5,077 nucleotides of DNA. Source: an uncultured Clostridium sp. Its GTDB lineage: Bacteria > Bacillota > Clostridia > Clostridiales > Clostridiaceae. Below are positions 1-5,077 of this stretch, piece by piece. The notes under the pieces are model-generated. The model searched no databases. It had not been told where the DNA came from and saw only the letters and a program-made list of their open reading frames with translations. The first letter of the stretch is position 1, and each line of letters begins with the position of its first letter. The translations under genes and the position numbers were made by a program. Location of the stretch: contig CAMNZV010000145.1 of the NCBI GenBank assembly GCA_946575275.1, positions 1 through 5,077 on the forward strand, read 5' to 3'.

Positions 1-792
1 GTAGTAATAATAGATACTGCAGGTAGACTTCATATTGATGAAGCATTAATGCAAGAACTTAAAGATGTAAAAGAAGGGGTAAACCCAAATGAAATCTTAC
101 TTGTAGTTGATTCAATGACAGGTCAAGATGCAGTAAATGTGGCTGAAAGCTTTAATAATGAGCTTGACATATCAGGTGTTATACTAACAAAACTTGATGG
201 TGACACAAGAGGTGGTGCTGCTTTATCAATTAGAAGCATTACAGAAAAGCCAATTAAGTTTGTAGGTGTAGGGGAAAAAATGAATGACCTTGAGGTTTTT
301 TACCCAGACAGAATGGCATCAAGAATCCTTGGAATGGGAGATGTTTTATCTTTAATTGAAAAAGCTAAAGAAGCTATAGATGAAAAAGAAGCTACAGAAT
401 TAGCTAAGAAGATGATGGACAATGAAATTAATTTTGAAGATTATCTTACAGCTATGGAACAAATGAAAAAGCTTGGACCAATGAATAAAATACTTGAAAT
501 GGTTGGTGCAAATAAGGAGCAATTAGGGAATATTGATATGGATAAAAGTGAAAAACAACTTGGTAAGGTTGAAGCTATTATTCATTCTATGACCTTAAAG
601 GAAAGAAGAAATCCTTCCTTAGTAATAGGTTCCTCTTCAAGAAAAAAGAGAATAGCACTTGGGGCTGGAACAACAATTCAAGAAATTAATAAACTTATTA
701 AGAGCTATGAAATGATGAAAAAGCAAATGAAGCAAATGAAGTCATTTACAAAGAAATCCAAGAAGGGTCTTTTTGGAAAGATGCCTTTCTAA
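1..792 (+). CDS. ffh: Signal recognition particle protein Ffh (SRP54), C-terminal part
   Basis: GTPase subunit of the signal recognition particle. It binds the 4.5S/6S SRP RNA and signal peptides emerging from ribosomes, and delivers them to FtsY at the membrane. The gene enters from the left edge already in frame: 263 residues are visible of the roughly 450 usual for the family, so the N domain and the G1 and G2 motifs are missing. The fragment opens in G3 (DTAGR, visible residues 5-9), followed by G4 TKLD (63-66), the DTRGGAALS segment and the GVGEKMNDLEVF region that closes the G domain. The methionine-rich M domain follows, with the RNA-binding stretch SRKKRIALGAG and a tail rich in Met and Lys (KKQMKQMK) ending in GLFGKMPF. 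The first ATG in the window (49) is internal, not the start. It lies 38 bases upstream of rpsP with no terminator between, so co-transcription is likely. Confidence 0.97.
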   Translation, partial: VVIIDTAGRLHIDEALMQELKDVKEGVNPNEILLVVDSMTGQDAVNVAESFNNELDISGVILTKLDGDTRGGAALSIRSITEKPIKFVGVGEKMNDLEVFYPDRMASRILGMGDVLSLIEKAKEAIDEKEATELAKKMMDNEINFEDYLTAMEQMKKLGPMNKILEMVGANKEQLGNIDMDKSEKQLGKVEAIIHSMTLKERRNPSLVIGSSSRKKRIALGAGTTIQEINKLIKSYEMMKKQMKQMKSFTKKSKKGLFGKMPF

Positions 793-830
793 GTTAAAAT
801 ATAAGAACATTTAAAGGAGGTGAAAATTAA

Positions 831-1076
831 ATGGCAGTTAAGATTAGATTAAGAAGAATGGGTGCAAAAAAAGCTCCTTTCTATAGAATAGTTGTTGCTG
901 ATTCTAGAAGTCCAAGAGATGGAAGATTCATCGAAGAAATTGGATATTACAATCCAGTTACTGAACCAGCTGAAGTTAAATTTGACGAAGCTAAAGCTAC
1001 TGAATGGTTAAAAAATGGTGCTCAACCAACAGATGTTGTTAAGAAACTTTTTGACAAAGCAGGTCTTAATAAATAA
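831..1076 (+). CDS. rpsP: 30S ribosomal protein bS16
   Basis: Small-subunit ribosomal protein that binds the 16S rRNA 5' and central domains early in 30S assembly. The 81 residues match the usual bacterial length. The N-terminal block [20 protein letters not shown], followed by [22 protein letters not shown], is the family signature and leaves no doubt about identity. The ATG follows a near-perfect Shine-Dalgarno AAAGGAGGTG at 813-822, as expected of a highly expressed ribosomal protein. It sits between ffh and khpA, with a 19-base gap to the next start, and is probably read on one transcript with both. No promoter is recognisable in the 38 bases upstream. Confidence 0.98.
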   Translation: MAVKIRLRRMGAKKAPFYRIVVADSRSPRDGRFIEEIGYYNPVTEPAEVKFDEAKATEWLKNGAQPTDVVKKLFDKAGLNK

Positions 1077-1095
1077 TTTATGGAGGTGTCAGCCA

Positions 1096-1323
1096 GTGAA
1101 AGAATTATTAGAAGTTTTAGCTAAATCTTTAGTGCAATATCCAGAGGATGTGCTAGTTAAAGAAACAGATAATGAAAATAGTGTTCTACTTGAGTTATCA
1201 GTTAATTCTGAAGATATGGGAAGAGTAATTGGTAAACAGGGAAAAATAGCAAAAGCTATAAGAACTGTTGTAAAGGCTGCAGCTATAAAGGAAGACAAAA
1301 AAGTAGTAGTTGAAATTATTTAA
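1096..1323 (+). CDS. khpA: KH-domain RNA-binding protein KhpA
   Basis: Small single-KH-domain RNA-binding protein. In other Bacillota KhpA partners with KhpB (Jag/EloR), binds many RNAs and affects cell elongation and division. The GTG start at 1096 is chosen because GGAGGTG (1082-1088) lies seven bases upstream and it gives 75 residues, the family length. The reading frame is open further upstream (from 1015), but that would overlap rpsP deeply and has no family counterpart. The sequence begins KELLEVLAKSLVQYPEDV. The KH core carries the GxxG loop as GKQG (residues 46-49) in the context GRVIGKQGKIAKAIRTVVKA, as in the rpsP-linked KH proteins formerly called YlqC. It ends immediately before the stem-loop that precedes rimM. 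The position between rpsP and rimM is typical for Bacillota. Confidence 0.95.
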   Translation: MKELLEVLAKSLVQYPEDVLVKETDNENSVLLELSVNSEDMGRVIGKQGKIAKAIRTVVKAAAIKEDKKVVVEII

Positions 1324-1325
1324 AC

Positions 1326-1366
1326 TAAAGGGGTTGTCACAGTTTTAATTTGTGATAACCCCTTTA
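1326..1366 (+). terminator. Long stem-loop between khpA and rimM, possible leaky terminator or attenuator
   Basis: The arms at 1326-1341 and 1351-1366 pair over 16 base pairs, with one G-U pair (1336/1356) and a nine-base loop. The core is AAAGGGGTTGTCACA against TGTGATAACCCCTTT. It starts two bases after the khpA stop codon. The T-run after the stem is poor: the Ts at 1363-1365 are in the stem and ATTCATAAG follows. It is therefore not a classic strong intrinsic terminator. It could act as a partial terminator, a 3'-end stabiliser for the rpsP-khpA message, or an RNA processing site. The hairpin is seen directly; its function is inferred. Confidence 0.6.
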
Positions 1367-1388
1367 TTCATAAGAGGAGGAAAGTTTC

Positions 1389-1886
1389 TTGAATAAATAT
1401 TTTAATGTAGGAAAAATAGTAAATACTCATGGAATTAAAGGTGAGGTCAAGGTTATGCCTTTAACTGATGACGTTAATAATTTTAAACGCTATAAAAAAG
1501 TATTAGTTAAAGATGAATGGAAGGAAATTCTAGGAGTTAAATTTCAAAAGGATAGAGTTATTTTAAAACTTCAAGGAATTGAATCTATGAATGATGCTGA
1601 GGGCTATAAAGAAAGCTATATATCTGTATTAAGGGAAGAGGAACCTGATTTAGATGAAAATAGTTACTATATTACAGATATAATAGGTGCAAAGGTTTTT
1701 GATACAAATAATAAAGAATTAGGTAAGATATTTGAAGTGATAGAAACTAAAAATAATGATGTATACTGGATTAAAGAACCTAAGGAATTGTTAATACCAG
1801 TTCTTTCGGATATTGTACTTGAAATTGATGATTTAAACAAAAAAGTTGTAATAAAGCCTGTTGGGGATTGGCAAGATGAAGATTAG
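1389..1886 (+). CDS. rimM: 16S rRNA processing / 30S assembly factor RimM
   Basis: Assembly factor that binds ribosomal protein uS19 and helps mature the 30S head domain. The 165 residues fit the family. The N-terminal RimM barrel shows [16 protein letters not shown] (residues 7-22). A PRC-barrel domain starts near residue 93 ([11 protein letters not shown]) and contains the [17 protein letters not shown] strand region. The start is a TTG at 1389, supported by an AGGAGG at 1375-1380 eight bases upstream and by direct continuation into the conserved N terminus; no ATG or GTG fits. The rare start codon, together with the stem-loop just upstream, is expected to hold RimM below the level of the ribosomal proteins. 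The last 11 bases overlap trmD, suggesting translational coupling. Confidence 0.97.
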   Translation: MNKYFNVGKIVNTHGIKGEVKVMPLTDDVNNFKRYKKVLVKDEWKEILGVKFQKDRVILKLQGIESMNDAEGYKESYISVLREEEPDLDENSYYITDIIGAKVFDTNNKELGKIFEVIETKNNDVYWIKEPKELLIPVLSDIVLEIDDLNKKVVIKPVGDWQDED

Positions 1887-2589
1887 CATATTAACTTTAT
1901 TTCCAGAAATGTTTTCAGTATTTGATCATTCTATTATTGGAAGAGCAAGAGAGGCAAATATTATTAATTTTGAGTTTGTAAATATTAGAGATTATACAAA
2001 GAATAAACACAAAAAAGTTGATGATTATCCCTATGGTGGTGGGGCTGGGATGGTTATGTCACCACAACCTATAATTGATGCTATAGAGCATACTAAAATT
2101 AATAATAAGGGAAAGGTAATATATTTAGGCCCTAGAGGAAAAACCTTTAATCAGAGTATATCACAAAACTTATCTAAAGAAGAGGATTTAATATTTTTAT
2201 GCGGACATTATGAGGGAATAGACGAGAGAATATACAAATATATTGATATGGAAATATCTTTAGGGGATTTTGTATTAACAGGCGGTGAAATGGCGGCAAT
2301 TCCCATTATTGATTCCATTTTAAGATTTGTTCCAAATGTTCTTGGGACAAAGGAAAGCTATATGGATGAATCCTTTTTTGAAGGACTTTTAGAATATCCT
2401 CAATATACAAGGCCAGAGGAATATAATGGAGATAAGGTTCCAGAAGTATTACTATCAGGTCATCATGAAAATATTAGAAAATGGCGAAGAAAACAATCAT
2501 TACTTATAACTAGAAAAGTAAGATATGATTTATATAAAAAAGTTCTTCTTTCAAAAGAGGATATAAAACTATTAAAAGAAGAAATATAA
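1876..2589 (+). CDS. trmD: tRNA (guanine-N1-)-methyltransferase TrmD
   Basis: SPOUT-family methyltransferase that uses S-adenosylmethionine to make m1G37 next to the anticodon, preventing +1 frameshifting. The ATG at 1876 gives 237 residues beginning [13 protein letters not shown], the canonical start; an upstream in-frame TTG at 1861 has no support. Visible signatures are [11 protein letters not shown] (51-61), [11 protein letters not shown] (108-118) and [10 protein letters not shown] (129-138), the last two being parts of the trefoil-knot cofactor site. Also present are R150 (equivalent to R154 of the E. coli enzyme) and the linker and C-terminal domain with [12 protein letters not shown] and VLLSGHH. 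By alignment from memory, the catalytic-base position (Asp169 in E. coli and Haemophilus) is Glu165 here, preceded by Asp164. The start lies inside rimM with only a weak purine-rich site (GGGGATTGG), so expression probably depends on rimM translation. Confidence 0.97.
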   Translation: MKISILTLFPEMFSVFDHSIIGRAREANIINFEFVNIRDYTKNKHKKVDDYPYGGGAGMVMSPQPIIDAIEHTKINNKGKVIYLGPRGKTFNQSISQNLSKEEDLIFLCGHYEGIDERIYKYIDMEISLGDFVLTGGEMAAIPIIDSILRFVPNVLGTKESYMDESFFEGLLEYPQYTRPEEYNGDKVPEVLLSGHHENIRKWRRKQSLLITRKVRYDLYKKVLLSKEDIKLLKEEI

Positions 2590-2592
2590 TTA

Positions 2593-2621
2593 TTGCAAAG
2601 TGTTAAAAAATATGATAAAAT
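2593..2621 (+). promoter_or_regulatory. Predicted sigma-A promoter for rplS
   Basis: A -35 element TTGCAA (2593-2598) and a -10 element TAAAAT (2616-2621) are separated by 17 bases, and a TG one base before the -10 (2613-2614) gives an extended -10. The -35 begins four bases after the trmD stop codon. Transcription would start near 2628, leaving a leader of about 77 bases before rplS. This would let rplS be transcribed apart from rimM-trmD. The match is seen in sequence; activity is inferred. Confidence 0.6.
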
Positions 2622-2635
2622 CTAGCATGTGCTAG
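2622..2635. repeat. Operator-like inverted repeat at the predicted rplS transcription start
   Basis: CTAGCA (2622-2627) and TGCTAG (2630-2635) form a perfect six-base inverted repeat around a two-base centre (TG). It begins directly after the predicted -10 element and spans the expected start point. It could be a protein-binding site or, if transcription starts at its left edge, a short 5' hairpin. I do not recognise a known operator. Confidence 0.4.
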
Positions 2636-2698
2636 TACGGGCGCTCCTCTGCTAAACCTAGGCTTTGGTATGAACGTCAAATTATATTTTTAGGAGGA
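2628..2698 (+). promoter_or_regulatory. rplS 5' leader, probable L19 leader element
   Basis: A structured leader is known upstream of rplS in low-GC Gram-positives (the L19 leader family), thought to let bL19 control its own synthesis. This gap lies in the right place and is more GC-rich and structured than its surroundings (2636-2680). TCCTCT (2645-2650) can pair with GGAGGA (2693-2698), which includes most of the rplS Shine-Dalgarno AGGAGG (2692-2697). That suggests a state in which the ribosome binding site is masked. A small alternative hairpin (GCTA-AACC-TAGGC, one bulge) lies between them. Assignment to the family rests on position and general look, not on a model search. Confidence 0.5.
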
Positions 2699-2705
2699 AT
2701 GCACA

Positions 2706-3053
2706 ATGAACGAAATTTTAAGAGCTATAGAACAAGAACAAATCAGAACTGATTTACCAGATTTTAATGTTGGAGACAATATTAAAATTCACGTTAAAAT
2801 CAAAGAAGGAACAAGAGAAAGAGTTCAAGCATTTGAAGGAACTGTTATCAAGAAGCAAAATGGTGGTTTAAGAGAAACCTTCACTGTAAGAAGAGTTGCT
2901 TATGGTACTGGAGTTGAAAGAACATTCCCAATTAACTCACCAATTCTTGAAAAAATCGAAGTTACTAGAAGAGGTAAAGTTAGAAGAGCTAAGTTATTCT
3001 ACTTAAGAGATAGAGTAGGTAAGGCAGCTAAGGTTAAAGAATTATTAAGATAA
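2706..3053 (+). CDS. rplS: 50S ribosomal protein bL19
   Basis: Large-subunit protein at the 30S-50S interface that contributes to an intersubunit bridge. The 115 residues are the family length. The KOW-like core is clear: [20 protein letters not shown], then [15 protein letters not shown] and [19 protein letters not shown]. The C-terminal block [21 protein letters not shown] is equally characteristic. The ATG follows AGGAGG (2692-2697) at an ideal eight-base spacing. The gene is bracketed by its own predicted promoter and leader upstream and a terminator-like hairpin downstream, so it may form a single-gene transcript in addition to being read through from trmD. Confidence 0.98.
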   Translation: MNEILRAIEQEQIRTDLPDFNVGDNIKIHVKIKEGTRERVQAFEGTVIKKQNGGLRETFTVRRVAYGTGVERTFPINSPILEKIEVTRRGKVRRAKLFYLRDRVGKAAKVKELLR

Positions 3054-3070
3054 TTTCTTTTAGGGAAAAT

Positions 3071-3096
3071 GGGGACTTTAATAGTCCTCTTTTTTT
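3071..3096 (+). terminator. Rho-independent terminator after rplS
   Basis: GGGGACT (3071-3077) pairs with AGTCCTC (3083-3089), giving seven pairs with one G-U and a five-base loop, followed directly by seven Ts (3090-3096). This is a standard intrinsic terminator 17 bases past the rplS stop. No clear promoter lies in the 32 bases between it and rbgA, so either the terminator is leaky or rbgA is driven by a promoter I cannot recognise. Confidence 0.75.
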
Positions 3097-3128
3097 CTAA
3101 AATTTTCAATATATATAGGGGGTTTAAT

Positions 3129-3971
3129 ATGGCTATAAATTGGTTTCCAGGGCATATGAAAAAAACTCAAAGGGAAATTAAAGAAAATCTAAAGTTGGTT
3201 GATGCTGTTATTGAAATTAGAGATGCTAGAATTCCACGAAGTTCTGCTAATCCAGATATAGATAAACTTGTATTAAATAAACCAAGAATAATATTACTTA
3301 ATAAATGTGATTTATCTGAAAGTAAGGTTACAAAGGAATGGATATAATCATTATCTAATGATTATATAAAAGTATTAGAAGTAAATTGCCTAAATGGAAT
3401 TGGGCTAAATCAAATAAAACCTGCCTTATTAGATCTGTTAAAGGAGAAACATGACAGATTAAGAGCAAAAGGATTAGTAAATATTATGACAAGAGTAATG
3501 GTTGTTGGTATACCAAACTGTGGGAAATCAACATTTATTAATAAGATGGCAAGAAATACTACAGCTAAAACAGGTGATAGACCAGGTGTTACAAAAAATA
3601 AACAATGGATAAAAACCTCTATTGGAATAGAGCTTCTTGACACTCCAGGAGTATTGTGGCCAAAATTTGAGGATGAAGAAACAGCTTTAAATTTAGCTTT
3701 TACAGGGGCTATTAAAGATGAAATAATGGATATAGAAGAACTGGCATTAAAGCTTGTAGAAAGATTAGGGGAATTTTATCCAAGGGATTTAATTAATAGA
3801 TATAAATTGGAACAATTAGATGAAAGTCCAATTGTTAATTTAGAGTCAATAGCAAGAAAAAGAGGAGCAATTATGAAGGGATCGGAAGTTGATTATAATA
3901 GAATTGCTGTCACTCTATTAGATGAATTTAGAGGTGGGAAAATAGGGAAAATAACCTTGGAAAGGGTATAA
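3129..3971 (+). pseudogene. rbgA: Ribosome biogenesis GTPase RbgA (YlqF), interrupted by one in-frame TAA
   Basis: Circularly permuted GTPase that drives a late step of 50S assembly; essential in Bacillus subtilis. The true start is the ATG at 3129, after AGGGGG (3117-3122), giving [10 protein letters not shown]; an upstream in-frame ATG at 3069 lies in the terminator region and is rejected. The frame runs 280 codons, the family length, with permuted motifs in order: G4 NKCD (58-61), a G5-like segment VNCLNG (85-90), G1 GIPNCGKST (127-135), G3 DTPG (171-174), then the C-terminal helical domain ending RGGKIGKITLERV. Codon 73 (3345-3347) is TAA. Everything after it stays in the same frame with no further lesion, so a substitution is implied, not an indel. 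The product would be 72 residues; the first canonical in-frame restart is Met120 (3486), which would lack G4 and G5. Sequencing error, recent mutation or suppression all remain possible. Confidence 0.88.
3342..3367. repeat. Perfect 12-base inverted repeat spanning the rbgA nonsense codon
   Basis: ATATAATCATTA (3342-3353) and TAATGATTATAT (3356-3367) are exact reverse complements around a two-base centre (TC). The TAA at 3345-3347 lies in the left arm and pairs with 3362-3364. In RNA this gives an 11-12 pair A/U-rich stem with a tiny loop. There is no T-tract, so it is not terminator-like. It lies wholly inside coding sequence. Confidence 0.95.
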
Positions 3972-3972
3972 T

Positions 3973-4770
3973 ATGGCAATATTCAATATTGATAAAATGA
4001 GTTTCAAAGATATTAAGTTATTTTCTGAAAAAATTAATTATAATAACAATATGGATGATTTTATTTTAGAATTAATAGAAGATAAAAGGAATAATGTAAA
4101 AACTCTTGGTTTGAAAATAAAAAAGAATTATGAAAACTACTATAAAGAAATTCAAAGAGTAAACAGCCTATATGATTTTGATAAAGCCTTTAAAGATTAT
4201 AATTATATTGTAGGGGTAGATGAAGTAGGAAGAGGACCTTTAGCTGGGCCTATAGTTGCCTGTGCTGTTATATTAGACTTAAATACATTAGAAGAAGAAC
4301 ATATACTTGGAATAAATGATTCCAAGAAGGTACCTTTAAAAAAAAGGGAAGAGCTTTCAATAATTATAAAGGAGAGGGCTTTGGCCTATTCAATATGTGA
4401 ATGTTCAAATGAAGAAATTGATGAAAAAGGTATATCATATTGCAATAATAAGGTTTTTTTAGACTGTGTTAATAGTTTAAAGATTAAGCCTGATTTAGTT
4501 TTGTCAGATGGTTATTTAGTTAAAGACATTAATATTCCTAATGAATATGTTATTAAAGGTGACACCAAAAGTGCAAGTATTGCGGCAGCTTCAATTGTAG
4601 CTAAGGTATATCGTGATAATCTTATGAAAGAATATGACAAAATGTATCCAAATTACGGCTTTTTGGAAAATGCAGGGTATGGTACAAAAAAACATATACA
4701 AGGGCTAAAGGAAAATGGAATATGCCCTATACATAGAAAAAGTTTTTTAAATAAAATTAATACTAAGTAA
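3973..4770 (+). CDS. rnhB: Ribonuclease HII
   Basis: Metal-dependent endonuclease that cuts RNA in RNA-DNA hybrids, including single ribonucleotides built into DNA. The 265 residues comprise an N-terminal extension of about 75 residues, as in Bacillota RNase HII, and the catalytic domain. The four acidic residues are visible: D83 and E84 in GVDEVGRGPLAGP, D179 in LVLSDGY and D197 in IKGDTKSASIAAASIVAKVYRD. The 18-residue spacing of the last two equals that of D108 and D126 in the E. coli enzyme. The C terminus has the substrate-contact segment GYGTKKHIQGLKENGICPIHRKSF. The start follows the rbgA stop by one base, with GGAAAGGG at the end of rbgA as its ribosome binding site, so the two genes are cotranscribed. 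Its stop overlaps the end of the convergent yraN by eight bases. Confidence 0.97.
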   Translation: MAIFNIDKMSFKDIKLFSEKINYNNNMDDFILELIEDKRNNVKTLGLKIKKNYENYYKEIQRVNSLYDFDKAFKDYNYIVGVDEVGRGPLAGPIVACAVILDLNTLEEEHILGINDSKKVPLKKREELSIIIKERALAYSICECSNEEIDEKGISYCNNKVFLDCVNSLKIKPDLVLSDGYLVKDINIPNEYVIKGDTKSASIAAASIVAKVYRDNLMKEYDKMYPNYGFLENAGYGTKKHIQGLKENGICPIHRKSFLNKINTK

Positions 4771-5077
4771 AGGCATCTTTTATATGATTTATTTTATATA
4801 GGTCTACTGGGTAAAAGATAACTTCAATAATATCAAATTGAACATTGTAATTAAATAAATTTTTAATATAAATATAGTAATTTGCAACAGATTTAATTTT
4901 CTGTTGCTTTTTTTTAGTTACAGATTCGCAGGGCATACCATAGTTTAAGTTGTTTCTTGACTTAACTTCTATAAATATTATTGTTCCTTTATAGAAGGCA
5001 ATAATATCAATTTCACCAAATTTATTTTTGAAATTAGTCTCAAGAATTTTATATTTTTTTTGTGTTAAAAAATTAGT
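4763..5077 (-). CDS. yraN: YraN family (UPF0102) putative nuclease, C-terminal part
   Basis: Reading the minus strand from 5077, an open frame of 104 codons runs to a TAG at 4765-4763; the start lies beyond the window edge, with perhaps 15 residues missing from a family length near 120. The fragment shows the PD-(D/E)XK-type core of the family: FGEIDIIAFYKGTIIFIEVKSR, with the likely metal-binding Asp24, Glu37 and Lys39 (visible numbering). YGMPCESVTKKKQQKIKSVA and ANYYIYIKN follow, matching the usual helix after the core. The biochemical role is poorly known; a structure-specific nuclease has been suggested for the family. The gene converges on rnhB and overlaps its last eight bases, whereas in B. 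subtilis the equivalent gene follows rnhB on the same strand. The + strand terminator at 4884-4915 lies within it. Confidence 0.9.
   Translation of the reverse strand, partial: TNFLTQKKYKILETNFKNKFGEIDIIAFYKGTIIFIEVKSRNNLNYGMPCESVTKKKQQKIKSVANYYIYIKNLFNYNVQFDIIEVIFYPVDLYKINHIKDAFT
4884..4915 (+). terminator. Rho-independent terminator for the rbgA-rnhB transcript, inside yraN
   Basis: GCAACAGA (4884-4891) and TCTGTTGC (4900-4907) pair perfectly over eight bases with an eight-base loop, followed directly by eight Ts (4908-4915). For + strand transcription this is a textbook intrinsic terminator, 113 bases past the rnhB stop. It lies antisense to yraN, where the same bases encode the Lys/Gln-rich stretch KKKQQKIKSVA. 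The shape is seen directly; use in the cell is inferred. Confidence 0.7.

Noticed and set aside
1089..1298. Minus-strand open frame of 69 codons opposite khpA
   Set aside because: Shadow of a well-supported KH-domain gene; no ribosome binding site or recognisable protein features.
2670..2693. Seven-codon leader ORF (ATG at 2670, TAG at 2691-2693) whose stop overlaps the rplS ribosome binding site
   Set aside because: No convincing ribosome binding site of its own and no regulatory codon pattern; most likely chance.
3069..3128. N-terminal extension of RbgA from an ATG at 3069
   Set aside because: That ATG falls just before the terminator stem and the added residues resemble no RbgA; ATG 3129 has a proper ribosome binding site and gives the canonical [10 protein letters not shown].
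3342..3367. Fur- or PerR-like box: the palindrome contains ATAATCATTATC, which matches half of the classical Fur box
   Set aside because: It lies deep in the rbgA coding region with no promoter nearby, matches each 15-base consensus only partly (about 11 of 14 fixed positions), and such matches are easy to get in very AT-rich DNA. The inverted repeat around the stop codon is the simpler description.
3410..3643. Minus-strand open frame of 77 codons opposite rbgA
   Set aside because: Shadow of the rbgA frame, whose opposite strand encodes the unmistakable G1 motif; hydrophobic look is a by-product of the codon pattern.
4686..4727. Possible minus-strand terminator for yraN inside rnhB (GGGC/GCCC stem followed by seven Ts on the minus strand)
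   Set aside because: Only four solid base pairs and an 18-base loop; too weak to call.
1..5077. A new defence, mobile or biosynthetic system
   Set aside because: Every substantial reading frame belongs to a known housekeeping family; no repeats, insertion sequence ends, CRISPR units or unexplained genes are present.

Overview
This window is a stretch of core translation-machinery genes from a very AT-rich Gram-positive bacterium, most likely Clostridium in the strict sense. The pointers are the heavy use of AGA and A/T-ending codons, strong AGGAGG-type ribosome binding sites, and the gene order ffh-rpsP-khpA-rimM-trmD-rplS-rbgA-rnhB-yraN, which is typical of Bacillota. The genus is inferred from composition and protein character, not from a database search.

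Layout: positions 1-792 hold the C-terminal part of ffh (SRP54). Then come rpsP (bS16), khpA (KH-domain RNA-binding protein), a long stem-loop, rimM (with a TTG start) and trmD (overlapping rimM by 11 bases). A 116-base gap carries a good promoter, an operator-like palindrome at the predicted start of transcription and a probable L19 leader, followed by rplS (bL19). A hairpin with a T-tract, which looks like an intrinsic terminator, separates rplS from rbgA/ylqF and rnhB, which are spaced by one base. The last ~315 bases hold the C-terminal part of yraN on the opposite strand, converging on rnhB.

Most of the genes serve one theme: ribosome components (bS16, bL19), their assembly factors (RimM for 30S, RbgA for 50S), tRNA modification (TrmD) and co-translational targeting (Ffh). 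Between the abundant ribosomal proteins and the scarce assembly factors lie elements that could uncouple their expression: a stem-loop before rimM, the TTG start of rimM, translational overlap into trmD, a separate promoter for rplS and a terminator after rplS.

The main anomaly is in rbgA. The gene has normal length and intact motifs but carries one in-frame TAA at codon 73, between its G4 and G5 motifs. The stop lies inside a perfect 12-base inverted repeat with a 2-base centre. Any sense codon one base away from this TAA would break the repeat, which fits a template-switch (quasipalindrome-correction) mutation or a hairpin-related sequencing artefact. I see no mobile element, CRISPR array, tRNA, rRNA or new multi-gene system; the region is otherwise ordinary housekeeping DNA.
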